From positions 6,758,001-6,822,000 of the forward strand of contig OZ250179.1 of assembly GCA_965238125.1 (NCBI GenBank): 64,000 nt of DNA, written 5' to 3'. Positions 19,695 through 29,375 of the stretch are shown here, piece by piece. Position 1 is the stretch's first letter. Each line of letters opens with the position of its first letter. The notes beneath the pieces were generated by a model, which searched no databases, was not told the origin of the DNA, and worked only from the letters and a program-made list of their open reading frames with translations. The translations under genes and the position numbers were made by a program. The stretch comes from UBA6623 sp965238125. Its GTDB lineage: Bacteria; Acidobacteriota; Terriglobia; Bryobacterales; UBA6623.

Positions 19695-19841
19695 TTAAGG
19701 TGCAGGGAGGGGTTCGGCCGATCATATCAGCTTCCAAGGCTCATAGTGCGATCTAAGACCATCATGGGGGAATCAGGGATTCACCTAACTACTTACGGGG
19801 TTTTAACTTATCCACCGAGAATGGCTTTCGGAACGTCATTC

Positions 19842-19874
19842 GGCCCGGCCTGGCAAGGTGCCTTGCGCCGGGCC
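19842..19874. terminator. Hairpin downstream of hppA
   Basis: GGCCCGGC (19842-19849) pairs with GCCGGGCC (19867-19874), with a second TGGCAAGG/CCTTG pairing inside. It lies about 120 bases past the hppA stop. No T-run follows on the minus strand, so a terminator role is a guess. Confidence 0.35.
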
Positions 19875-19995
19875 TTCGAGATGGTTCACAGCGACTCGAC
19901 ATGTGCCCCTATATTACCAATGGCATACGACTCGATGGAAGCTCGAACCGGGCCGCGGGCCGCTGTGTCGGGTCCGGCGAGCGGTCGCGGCCGCG

Positions 19996-22038
19996 TCAAA
20001 CGGCGATCAGCGGAGCGATAACGAGGGCCACAATCGACATCAGCTTGATCAGAATATTCATCGACGGCCCTGACGTATCTTTGAAAGGATCGCCGACGGT
20101 ATCGCCGACCACGGCCGCCTTGTGGGCCTCGGAGCCCTTCTCTTCACCTTCCATCTCACCCTTTTCGATCAGCTTCTTGGCGTTGTCCCAAGCGCCCCCG
20201 GCGTTGGCCATGAAAAGGGCCAGCAACACGCCCGTCACCGTCGCCCCGGCCAACATGCCCCCGAGCGCCTCGGGGCCGAGCAAATACCCCATCGCCACCG
20301 GTGCCAAAATCGCTACCAGTCCGGGCGCGACCATTTCCTTCAGAGCGGCCGTCGTCGCGATATCCACGCAACGGGCGGCGTCGGGCTTCACGCCCTCTTC
20401 GCCGGCCAGCAGGCCCTTGATTTCTCGAAACTGACGGCGGATTTCCTCGACCATCTTGCCGGCGGCGCGTCCGACGGCGGTCATGGTCTGAGCGGCAATA
20501 AAGAAGGGCAGGATGCCGCCGATCAGCAAGCCGATCACCACGCGCGCGTCATTGACTTGAATATTGACGGCCGCCAGCCCGTTGGCCAGGCGAATGGCAT
20601 CGACCGCTTGGGTATAGGCCGAAAACAGCGCCAGCGCGGCCAGCGCGGCCGATCCGATCGCGAACCCCTTGCCCATCGCCGCCGTCGTGTTGCCCAGAGA
20701 ATCAAGAGTGTCGGTGATGGCGCGGACCTTCGGTCCCAAACCCGCCATTTGCGAAATACCCCCGGCGTTGTCGGCAATCGGCCCGTAGGCGTCGACGCTC
20801 ATCGTGATGCCCACGGTGGCCAGCATGCTGACCGCCGCCAGGCCGATGCCGTAGAGCCCGGCCACGCCGTGCGCGACGTAGATCGCGGCGCAGATCATCA
20901 GCACCGGCCAGGTGCAGCTGCGAAAGCCCACCGCCAAACCTTCAATGATGTTGGTCGCCGCGCCGGTCTTCGAAGCTTCGGCGATGCCGAGCACGGGTTT
21001 CATCGAGGTGTAGTACTCGGTGACGTAGCCGATCGCCACGCCGCCGACGGTTCCCGCCACGATGGCCCCGAAGACGCCGTCGCTGATGACCGAACCTCCC
21101 ACGACCCCGTATGCCGCCGCCAGAAACAAGGCCGCCGCCAACCAGGCCGAATAGCGCAGAGCCGCTGCCGGCCCCATCCCGCTCAAGAGGCGAATCGAGA
21201 CGATGCCGACCACGGAACAAATCAGACCGACGCCGGCGAGGACCAGCGGCAAAGCCATCAAGGCTTCGCGAGCCGCCTCGCCGCCGAGCATCGCTAACGT
21301 GTCGGCGCCCAATGTCGCCGCGATCGCCATCGTGGCGATCATGGACCCTACGTAGGATTCGAAAATGTCCGCTCCCATCCCGGCCACGTCACCGACATTG
21401 TCGCCAACGTTATCGGCGATCACGCCGGGGTTGCGCGGGTCGTCCTCGGGGATCCCGGCTTCGACTTTGCCGACCAAGTCGCTGCCCACATCGGCGGCCT
21501 TGGTGTAGATGCCGCCGCCGACGCGCGCGAATAAGGCGATCGAGCTGGCCCCCATGGCAAATCCGTTGATGTAGACGGCTTGTTCGATGCCCGCGAAGAC
21601 CTGTGCGAAGACGCCGACTCCGAGCAGCCCGAGTCCGGCCAGTGCCAGTCCCATGACGGCCCCGCCCTGAAACGCGACCATTAACGCGCTTTCGACCCCT
21701 TCGCTGCGCGCCGCTTCGGTGGTGCGCGTGTTGGCGCGCGTGGCCGATTTCATGCCGATGAAGCCCGCCAGAATCGAGCAGGCCGCGCCGGTAACGAAGC
21801 ACAACGCGGTCTCACGGTTCAATTGCCAAGCGATCAGTCCGGCGACGGCTATGACAAACACCAGCAGAATGCTGTACTCGCGTTTCAGAAACGCCATGGC
21901 TCCGTCGTGGATCGACTGCGAAAGCTCGCGCATTGTCTCGTTGCCGGGCGAGCGTCGGTCGTTGAGGATGAAAATGATCAGGGCGCAGACGAGTCCGCAA
22001 AGACCAATGATGGGAGTGAGGGGTATCAGAGTGTCCAT
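19996..22038 (-). CDS. hppA: K+-dependent membrane-bound pyrophosphatase
   Basis: A 680-residue protein with about 16 membrane helices. It couples pyrophosphate hydrolysis to H+ and/or Na+ pumping. The substrate site shows DVGSDLVGKVEAGIPEDDPR followed by NPGVIADNVGDNVGD, and the C-terminal VGDTVGDPFKDTSGPS is intact. The motif GNTTAAMGKGFAIGS has Ala and Gly at the positions that define the K+-dependent subfamily (K+-independent enzymes have Lys there). Whether it pumps Na+ or H+ cannot be read safely. It is a single gene with repeats upstream. Confidence 0.95.
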   Translation of the reverse strand: MDTLIPLTPIIGLCGLVCALIIFILNDRRSPGNETMRELSQSIHDGAMAFLKREYSILLVFVIAVAGLIAWQLNRETALCFVTGAACSILAGFIGMKSATRANTRTTEAARSEGVESALMVAFQGGAVMGLALAGLGLLGVGVFAQVFAGIEQAVYINGFAMGASSIALFARVGGGIYTKAADVGSDLVGKVEAGIPEDDPRNPGVIADNVGDNVGDVAGMGADIFESYVGSMIATMAIAATLGADTLAMLGGEAAREALMALPLVLAGVGLICSVVGIVSIRLLSGMGPAAALRYSAWLAAALFLAAAYGVVGGSVISDGVFGAIVAGTVGGVAIGYVTEYYTSMKPVLGIAEASKTGAATNIIEGLAVGFRSCTWPVLMICAAIYVAHGVAGLYGIGLAAVSMLATVGITMSVDAYGPIADNAGGISQMAGLGPKVRAITDTLDSLGNTTAAMGKGFAIGSAALAALALFSAYTQAVDAIRLANGLAAVNIQVNDARVVIGLLIGGILPFFIAAQTMTAVGRAAGKMVEEIRRQFREIKGLLAGEEGVKPDAARCVDIATTAALKEMVAPGLVAILAPVAMGYLLGPEALGGMLAGATVTGVLLALFMANAGGAWDNAKKLIEKGEMEGEEKGSEAHKAAVVGDTVGDPFKDTSGPSMNILIKLMSIVALVIAPLIAV

Positions 22039-22260
22039 GGTCGTTGGAGCAACAAGGCGCGGTTCGACCGGTACCTTGGCCGAAACAAATTTTCGAAAAG
22101 ACCGCCTGAGAACAACCCGATTGACGGGTTTTGGAGATTAGTGAATCAAAAGTAACAGGCTACCATTTCCACCCGCCGACGCGCCGGCGAAACCAGTATC
22201 CGGGACACAATTAGACGAGATCAGGCAGCATGCGGCATCAATGCGGAACATGGGGTTTGG

Positions 22261-22740
22261 GTGTTGAGCCGCGAAGCGGCGGCAGGAATTGAGCCCAGGG
22301 TGGACATACGGCACACCGGCCGGCTTTCTGGGCATCGGGAAGCCCTGGGCTCCGCCCCAGACCCCGAGGTTTATCGCTTTCCGGCCGGGATTTCTCATCG
22401 CCTCGGTCCCCGCCCCCGGCAGGGGGCGCGGATAGTAGCCCCCTGCTTCAGCCCGGGGTCCGCGGAACATCACGAAAAGCCCCGGACGGGGCGTAGGAAC
22501 AAACGTTCGATGCAACTCCGACCAAAAGGCAACTTCCGCCATGCCCGCCGTGTCGGTTGACTACTTCGACGCCTCCTCGGCTTACCCTCCTGCCTCGAGC
22601 GCCATATCCCAAAACCGGCGGTGTGCCAGATGGGAAGAACGTAAGGGCGGCAGGAACCTCCCGCCTAACCCTTCTCGCCCTTCGACCCCATTTTCATGGC
22701 GGTATGATGAATCTGCGGATTTATAGAAACGGAACTCTTC
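22261..22740 (+). repeat. Family A repeats, divergent copies
   Basis: GAGCCGCGAAGCGGCGGCAGG at 22267 (shown in 20-base part GAGCCGCGAAGCGGCGGCAG), a CCCAGGG arm, CCCCGGACGGGGCGTAGGAAC-like module near 22480, and at 22690-22740 the tail TTTTCATGGCGGTATGATGA with CTGCGGATTTAT. The same tail is at 29213 and 45002. Confidence 0.65.
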
Positions 22741-22852
22741 CGAAAACACCCTCGACGCGTACTAGAGATTACGCTACAGCCCGTGAAATCACAAACGATT
22801 GCAGCCGCGGAGCGGCGACGAGCCCGAGCCCCGGGCGCAAGCCCCATAAGCG

Positions 22853-23039
22853 CTAGCCCGCTTTTCTCACCGCGTGGCGAGGCAAAGTGCACGAAAGGTC
22901 CGTCAGTAGGAGGCGCGCGCCGCTTGACGCGCGGAGGCGTACTTGAACAGTACGGTGAGCACGGCGAGCAAGCGCAACGAAGTAATGGCGGGCCTATCGT
23001 GTGCTTTGCTCGTCAGGCGGTGAGAAATGCGGGCTAACT
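22853..23039. repeat. MITE-like element with ~48-bp inverted ends
   Basis: The left end (22853-22902, beginning TAGCCCGCTTTTCTCACC) and the right end read inverted (23037-22990, beginning TAGCCCGCATTTCTCACC) agree at most positions over nearly 50 bases. The core has a CGTACT-TGAAC-AGTACG hairpin. No ORF fits inside. A related single end is at 31076-31142. Confidence 0.65.
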
Positions 23040-23082
23040 TAACGATTGCGGTATCTCCACCTGGGATCGGCGTCGCTCCGGG

Positions 23083-23949
23083 CTACGCTTCCCACACCAA
23101 CCGGTGCAGGTTTCGAGCGCAGATCTTGCTGCCCGCGAACTTTTTGCTGTTCGGCCCTCCCCAGTGCGTCTCCAGGCTGATCATGCCGCGGTAGCCGTCC
23201 GCCGCCAACCGACTCAGCTGGCCCCGCCAGTCAACCTCGCCCGTGCCCAACTCGCCCCAGCGCATGCGATCGCCGCCGGGGGGCATGACGCCGTCTTTGG
23301 CGTGAACATGCAGAACCCGGCCGGCGGGAAGCCGCTCGTAACCCTCGGGAAACGAGTTTTCCGCCGAGGCATAGGCGTTGGCCGGGTCCCAGACGATGCC
23401 GAGGTTCGGATGGTCGATCGCCGAGAGCACGGCGGCGGTTTCCGCGCCGGTCGCTACGTTGCACGCGTGTTCATTCTCGAGGCCGATCCGAATATTACGG
23501 GAAGCCGCTTTCTCCACCGCCGGACCGAGAGTTTCGACCACGCGTTCGGTTACCGCGCTCGGTTCGACCGTCCGCCAGAAGCTGAAAACGCGCACGATGT
23601 CGGCGCCCAAGGCTTCGGCGATATCCAGAGCCCGTCCCAGAATTCGCGGCTGGTCGTCGTAGCTGTGCGCGGCATAAAGGGCGTCCTGCTCAAAGCGGTG
23701 GTCGATGTCGCCGCCTCCCGGCAGCGTGCACTTAAACACGGGCGAGGCGATCGAGCAGACGGTGAGGTTCTTGGCCCGCGCCAGCCTGCCCACGTCCTCG
23801 ATTTCCGAGTCGCTCATGTCGACGATGTTTTTGTTCCATATGGTGCGAACTTCAAGCGCCGGCACGCCCAATTCGACCGCGCTTCGGCACATCATTTCAA
23901 TGTCTTGGGTGAATTCGTCGGTAATGACGGCAATCGGAAAATCAGCCAT
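23083..23949 (-). CDS. Sugar phosphate isomerase/epimerase (xylose isomerase-like TIM barrel)
   Basis: A 288-residue protein of the AP endonuclease 2-like TIM-barrel family. Metal-ligand regions are visible as LENEHACNV, IVWDPANAY, VLHVHAKDG and ISLETHWGG. No signal peptide is present, so it is cytoplasmic. A GGAG motif precedes the ATG. Such proteins act on keto-sugars or inositols, but the substrate cannot be told from sequence. It is divergent from the cytochrome-PQQ pair. Confidence 0.85.
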   Translation of the reverse strand: MADFPIAVITDEFTQDIEMMCRSAVELGVPALEVRTIWNKNIVDMSDSEIEDVGRLARAKNLTVCSIASPVFKCTLPGGGDIDHRFEQDALYAAHSYDDQPRILGRALDIAEALGADIVRVFSFWRTVEPSAVTERVVETLGPAVEKAASRNIRIGLENEHACNVATGAETAAVLSAIDHPNLGIVWDPANAYASAENSFPEGYERLPAGRVLHVHAKDGVMPPGGDRMRWGELGTGEVDWRGQLSRLAADGYRGMISLETHWGGPNSKKFAGSKICARNLHRLVWEA

Positions 23950-24057
23950 GGTCTCCTACTCTCTGCTGCGCTCCGCGAGGCCTTGACTACCCACCAAGCC
24001 GATTCGCCCACGCAGGCGCGGCGCCGGCTCACAACGTACTACAATGTCGGCTACCGG

Positions 24058-24891
24058 ATGCTGCTTCCGCCATTCAGAACCGGCGCCGGGGTTACGCTCG
24101 CGGGCGCGGTTCTGCTCGCCGCAGCCTTCGCTCAAACCGAACCCGCGGAGGAGCGAAAGAACCCGCTCACCCGTGATCCGGCCGCCGTTCAAGCCGGGCG
24201 AGCGCTCTACCTCGAGCGCTGCGCCGTCTGCCACGGCTGGGACGCCCAGGGAAGCATGGCGGCGAACCTCGTTATGAGCCGCACCGTGCGCGGCAGTGAC
24301 GCCGGGCTGTTCAAAGTCATCTCCGAAGGCTTTCCCGGAACGGATATGCCGCCCCAAACCAATCTGGAGCCGGCGCGAATCTGGCAGCTCGTGACCTACC
24401 TGCATAGCCTGGCTCGGCCGGGTTTCGAGCCCCCTCTTCCCGGTGATCCCGAGGCCGGCCGCAAAATCTTTGAAAACGTCGGCTGCGTGGGCTGCCACCA
24501 GGTGGACGGCTCCGGCGGTTTCCTCGGGCCACGCCTCGACAGCATCGCCGCTCGGAAGACCGCTGACGAGATCCGAAACGATGTTCTCGACCCCAACGCC
24601 GCGCGGCTCGTCGGCTACGAGGCAGTGTTCGCCGTGACCCGCGGCGGCGATCGCATCGAGGGAATACTCAAGAACGAGGACACCTTTTCCGTACAGATCC
24701 TCATGCGAGACGGGCGGTTTCGCCTGCTGGATCGGAGGGACATTGCCGAGCTTCGGAAGCTGCCGGAGTCGGCAATGCCCGGAGACTACCAAAGCAGGCT
24801 TTCCAACGAGCAGTTGCGCAACCTGCTCGCCTACCTCGATCGGCGGAGAGACCCCTACATCCCAATCCCGCGCAATTTTTCGAATTACTAA
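24058..24891 (+). CDS. Exported diheme cytochrome c
   Basis: 277 residues with a signal peptide ending near AAAFA (residue 25) and two CxxCH heme sites, CAVCH (55-59) and CVGCH (143-147). The second half has the 'putative heme-binding domain' style seen in Planctomycetes and Acidobacteriota (GYEAVFAVTRGGDRIEGI...). The ATG at 24058 is chosen because it directly starts the signal peptide; the longer ORF upstream is antisense to the isomerase gene. It is probably the electron acceptor of the PQQ dehydrogenase encoded eight bases downstream. Confidence 0.88.
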   Translation: MLLPPFRTGAGVTLAGAVLLAAAFAQTEPAEERKNPLTRDPAAVQAGRALYLERCAVCHGWDAQGSMAANLVMSRTVRGSDAGLFKVISEGFPGTDMPPQTNLEPARIWQLVTYLHSLARPGFEPPLPGDPEAGRKIFENVGCVGCHQVDGSGGFLGPRLDSIAARKTADEIRNDVLDPNAARLVGYEAVFAVTRGGDRIEGILKNEDTFSVQILMRDGRFRLLDRRDIAELRKLPESAMPGDYQSRLSNEQLRNLLAYLDRRRDPYIPIPRNFSNY

Positions 24892-24898
24892 TGGACAA

Positions 24899-26488
<1,590 letters not shown>

Positions 26489-26552
26489 CGTGAGGGACTC
26501 GCTCCCCGAGCGCGAATCACGCTCAAGCGGATGAGTAGTGTTATCTCGCGGT

Positions 26553-26690
26553 CGCCCGGCAGTCGGCAAGAAATGCGGAATACTCCCCGGCCCCGGTAGG
26601 GGCCCTGGAATCTAGCCCACGGCTTCAGCCGTGGGAAAACGGACACCAAGCGGAAAGCCCCAGAGGGGCGTAGGAACGCCCGCCGGATCC
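26553..26690 (+). repeat. Cluster of hairpin repeats
   Basis: GGCCCC-GGTA-GGGGCC, CCCACGGCT-TC-AGCCGTGGG and GCCCC-AGA-GGGGC followed by GTAGGAACG, in the style of family A. At the left, CGGCAAGAAATGCGG resembles the end of the MITE-like element at 22853. Confidence 0.55.
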
Positions 26691-26727
26691 GCCCGGCAAG
26701 AAGCCATACTGATAAGAGCCAAGTTCC

Positions 26728-27762
26728 ATGACCACCGAGGACAAATCACCCTACGACGCCCTGATCGTCGTCTCCTTCGGCGGTCCCGAGAGCCCCGACG
26801 ACGTGATTCCGTTCCTCGAAAACGTCTTGCGGGGTCGCAACGTCCCCCGCGAACGGATGCTCGAGGTCGCCGAGCACTACTACCATTTCGAAGGCAAGAG
26901 CCCGATCAACGATCAAAATCGAGCCCTGATCCAAGCGCTCGAAAAGGAACTCGCCGCCCACGGTCCCGACCTTCCGGTCTATTGGGGGAATCGAAACTGG
27001 CATCCCCTGTTGGCCGAAACCTTGCGGCGCATGGCCGATGACGAGGTGCGGCGTGCCCTGGCCTTCACGACCTCCGCCTACAGCTCGTATTCGAGTTGCC
27101 GGCAATACCTCGACGACATCGCGCGGGCCCGCGCCGAGGTCGGGCCGTCAGCGCCGGTCGTGGACAAGATCCGCGCCTTCTTCAACCACGAGGGCTATAT
27201 CCAGCCGATGATCGAAAATACAAGGCGGGCGCTCGATGAATTTCCCGAAGCCGAACGCGGCGACGTCGACTTGGTTTTCACCGCCCACGGCATCCCGCTG
27301 TCGATGGCCTCGACCTCGCGATACGTCGAGCAACTGGAGGAGGCCTCGCGGCTGGTCGCCGAGGGGGTGGGCTGCGGCGATTGGCGTCTCGTCTATCAGA
27401 GCCGTAGCGGCCCCCCGACACAACCCTGGTTGGAACCCGACATCGGCGACTCCCTTCGTGAACTCGACGGCCGCGGATCGCCCGGCGCCGTCGTCGTGCC
27501 CATCGGCTTCATCTCCGATCACATGGAAGTGCTCTACGACCTCGACACCGAAGCCCGTGAGCGATGTGATGAGTTGGGTTTCAAGATGGTTCGCGCCGGG
27601 ACGGTCGGGGTGCATCCCCGATTCGTCCAAATGGTGCGACAACTGGTGCTGGAGAGAATGACTCCCGCGCCGGAGCGCATCGCTCTTGGGAAACTCGGTC
27701 CCTCGCCGGACTTTTGCCCGCCGGAGTGTTGTCTGCGGCCGCAACGCCCGGCCGGGAGCTGA
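26728..27762 (+). CDS. hemH: Ferrochelatase (coproporphyrin-type)
   Basis: A 344-residue chelatase inserting Fe2+ into (copro)porphyrin in heme synthesis. It opens with IVVSFGGPESPDDVIPFLEN and has PVYWGNRNWHPLL, the catalytic-His motif VFTAHGIPLSMA and PIGFISDHMEVLYDLD. The overall style is that of actinobacterial/coproporphyrin ferrochelatases (CpfC). It ends with DFCPPECCLRP; together with a Cys in SSCRQYLDD these could ligate a [2Fe-2S] cluster as known in that group. It follows the cytochrome/PQQ genes after a repeat cluster. Confidence 0.92.
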   Translation: MTTEDKSPYDALIVVSFGGPESPDDVIPFLENVLRGRNVPRERMLEVAEHYYHFEGKSPINDQNRALIQALEKELAAHGPDLPVYWGNRNWHPLLAETLRRMADDEVRRALAFTTSAYSSYSSCRQYLDDIARARAEVGPSAPVVDKIRAFFNHEGYIQPMIENTRRALDEFPEAERGDVDLVFTAHGIPLSMASTSRYVEQLEEASRLVAEGVGCGDWRLVYQSRSGPPTQPWLEPDIGDSLRELDGRGSPGAVVVPIGFISDHMEVLYDLDTEARERCDELGFKMVRAGTVGVHPRFVQMVRQLVLERMTPAPERIALGKLGPSPDFCPPECCLRPQRPAGS

Positions 27763-27905
27763 TGCGGCCTGAATCGACGAGTTTGACGGGTCTCGGTCGA
27801 TTTTGTTAGCTTGACAAGACAAGGCTCATTCGCACACCCTACCCGCATCCGCCTGGGAGTTCCTCGGCGAGCCCACAACGGACAATTTGCACTGGAGGAT
27901 TAGGA

Positions 27906-29072
27906 TTGGCACGCACCGACAAGCATCTGTTTACCTCGGAATCGGTCACCGAGGGGCATCCCGACAAGCTGGCTGACCGGATTTCCGACGCCGTGCTCGA
28001 CGCGGTTTTGGAACAGGATTCGACCGGGCGCGTAGCCTGCGAGACCCTGGTCACGACCGGGCTGTGCATGATCGCCGGAGAAATCACGACGAAGGGTTGG
28101 ATCGATTACCCCAAAGTTGCGCGAGAGACGATTCGCGACGTGGGCTACACGCAGGCCGACTTCGGTTTCGACTGCCACACTTGCGCGGTGGTCAGCACGG
28201 TCGACGAGCAGTCTCCCGATATCGCCATGGGCGTGGATCCGGGCGGCGCCGGCGACCAGGGGCTGATGTTCGGCTACGCTTCGAACGAGACCCAGGAATT
28301 GATGCCGCTGCCGATCAGCTTGGCGCACAAACTGGTCGCGAAATTGACCGAAGTGCGCAAGACCGACGAGCTGGACTACCTGCGTCCCGACGGCAAATCC
28401 CAGGTAACCGTGGAGTATGAGGGCGGCAAGCCGACCCGCATCGACGCCGTGGTCATCTCGACCCAGCACGGCGAGCGCGTCGAGCAAGCGCAAATTCAAC
28501 GGGAAATCTTGGATCACGTCATTCGCCCGGTCATTCCCGGGTGGATGGTCGACGCCGACACGAAGTACCACATCAATCCGACCGGCCGTTTCGTGGTCGG
28601 AGGCCCGCACGGCGATACCGGGTTGACCGGCCGCAAGATCATCGTCGACACCTACGGCGGCATGGGCCGCCACGGCGGCGGGGCGTTTTCGGGTAAAGAT
28701 CCGACAAAGGTCGATCGATCAGCCTGTTATATGGCCCGCCACATTGCCAAGAACATCGTCGCGGCCGAGCTCGCCGACCAATGTGAAGTGCAGTTGGCCT
28801 ACGCCATCGGCGTGGCCGATCCGGTTTCGGTGATGGTCGACACGTTTGGAACGGGCAAGGTCGAGGAAGAAAAGTTGGCCGACATCGTACGCGAAACGTT
28901 CCCGCTGACTCCCAAGGGGATCATCGATTATCTCGACCTGCGGCGGCCTATCTTCAAAGCAACCTCGGCCTACGGTCATTTCGGCCGCGAAGAAGACGGC
29001 TTCACTTGGGAGAAGACCGACAAGGCCGAAGTGCTGAAGTTCGAGGCCGGCGTCACCGCGGCCAAAGCCTGA
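27906..29072 (+). CDS. metK: S-adenosylmethionine synthetase
   Basis: 388 residues. It makes SAM from methionine and ATP. Signature motifs are present: FTSESVTEGHPDKLADRISDA at the N-terminus (core SESVTEGHPDK), GAGDQGLMFGYA, and GGAFSGKDPTKVDRSA. The start is a TTG at 27906 with a GGAGGATTAGGA ribosome-binding region; no ATG fits. I looked for a SAM riboswitch in the 130 bases upstream and recognised none. ahcY follows after a repeat-filled gap. Confidence 0.96.
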   Translation: MARTDKHLFTSESVTEGHPDKLADRISDAVLDAVLEQDSTGRVACETLVTTGLCMIAGEITTKGWIDYPKVARETIRDVGYTQADFGFDCHTCAVVSTVDEQSPDIAMGVDPGGAGDQGLMFGYASNETQELMPLPISLAHKLVAKLTEVRKTDELDYLRPDGKSQVTVEYEGGKPTRIDAVVISTQHGERVEQAQIQREILDHVIRPVIPGWMVDADTKYHINPTGRFVVGGPHGDTGLTGRKIIVDTYGGMGRHGGGAFSGKDPTKVDRSACYMARHIAKNIVAAELADQCEVQLAYAIGVADPVSVMVDTFGTGKVEEEKLADIVRETFPLTPKGIIDYLDLRRPIFKATSAYGHFGREEDGFTWEKTDKAEVLKFEAGVTAAKA

Positions 29073-29081
29073 GCAGCAGTC

Positions 29082-29335
29082 AAAAAATGGGGACTCCTCC
29101 GAAAATAGGTCCAACGATGTCGAACCCGCCTGACGTGGCGCACGCATTCTTGCGTGCCGTACCGGCATTCGTGCCGGTATGTCTTCTCCGAAAACGCCCC
29201 GACCAAAGCGAGTTTTCATGGCGGTACTATGAAACTGCGGATTCATCGAAACGGACTGTACCGAGCGCTTAATTGAATAAGCTCCACGCAAGCAATACTC
29301 TCGTCGAGCGCGAAGCGGACTGCCCCCATTTTTTT
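29082..29335. repeat. Family B repeat interrupted by family A tail
   Basis: The left end CAAAAAATGGGGACTCCTCC is at 29081 and the right end CGGACTGCCCCCATTTTTTT ends at 29335. A second internal start, GGACTGTACCGAGCGC, is at 29253. Between them lie hairpins GCACGCA-TTCT-TGCGTGC and TACCGGCA-TTCG-TGCCGGTA and the tail TTTTCATGGCGGTA. The arrangement suggests one repeat inserted in another. Confidence 0.6.
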
Positions 29336-29375
29336 AGACCGGCGCTCTTCCATCACAAAGAATTGAGGACTTTCT

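Larger units (their letters stand above)
15434..19725 (-). pseudogene. Solibacter-type secreted protein, split by IS1380 and frameshifted
   Basis: Removing IS1380 copy 2 and one TTAAG copy restores an ATG at 19725-19723 with a GGAAG motif, and an in-frame signal peptide starting MIGRTPPCTLTSFLR and running to APLAAATA. The protein has two related laminin-B-like segments (STFDEDLEGWTRN... and SFSAGMDGWSRNY...), then an Ig-like stretch, then a TIGR03437-type C-terminal domain (GIVNSASYAPNFAGGTLGS). A one-base deletion near 17171 shifts the frame between the two laminin-like segments: the upper part ends at 16909 and the lower one is open from 17239 to 15434. It was presumably an exported adhesin-like or binding protein and is now doubly inactivated. 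Confidence 0.8.
22039..23082. other. Kilobase of repeats without genes
   Basis: No credible gene is seen between hppA and the sugar isomerase. The space holds family A modules (22261-22510 and 22640-22740) and a 187-bp element with long inverted ends (22853-23039). Confidence 0.65.

Noticed and set aside
23104..24057. N-terminal extension of the diheme cytochrome ORF
   Set aside because: It is antisense to the sugar isomerase gene and the ATG at 24058 directly begins a signal peptide.
27772..27905. SAM or SAH riboswitch upstream of metK
   Set aside because: I found none of the conserved core sequences of SAM-I, SAM-II, SAM-IV or SAH classes. A GGCTC/GAGCC pairing alone is not enough.
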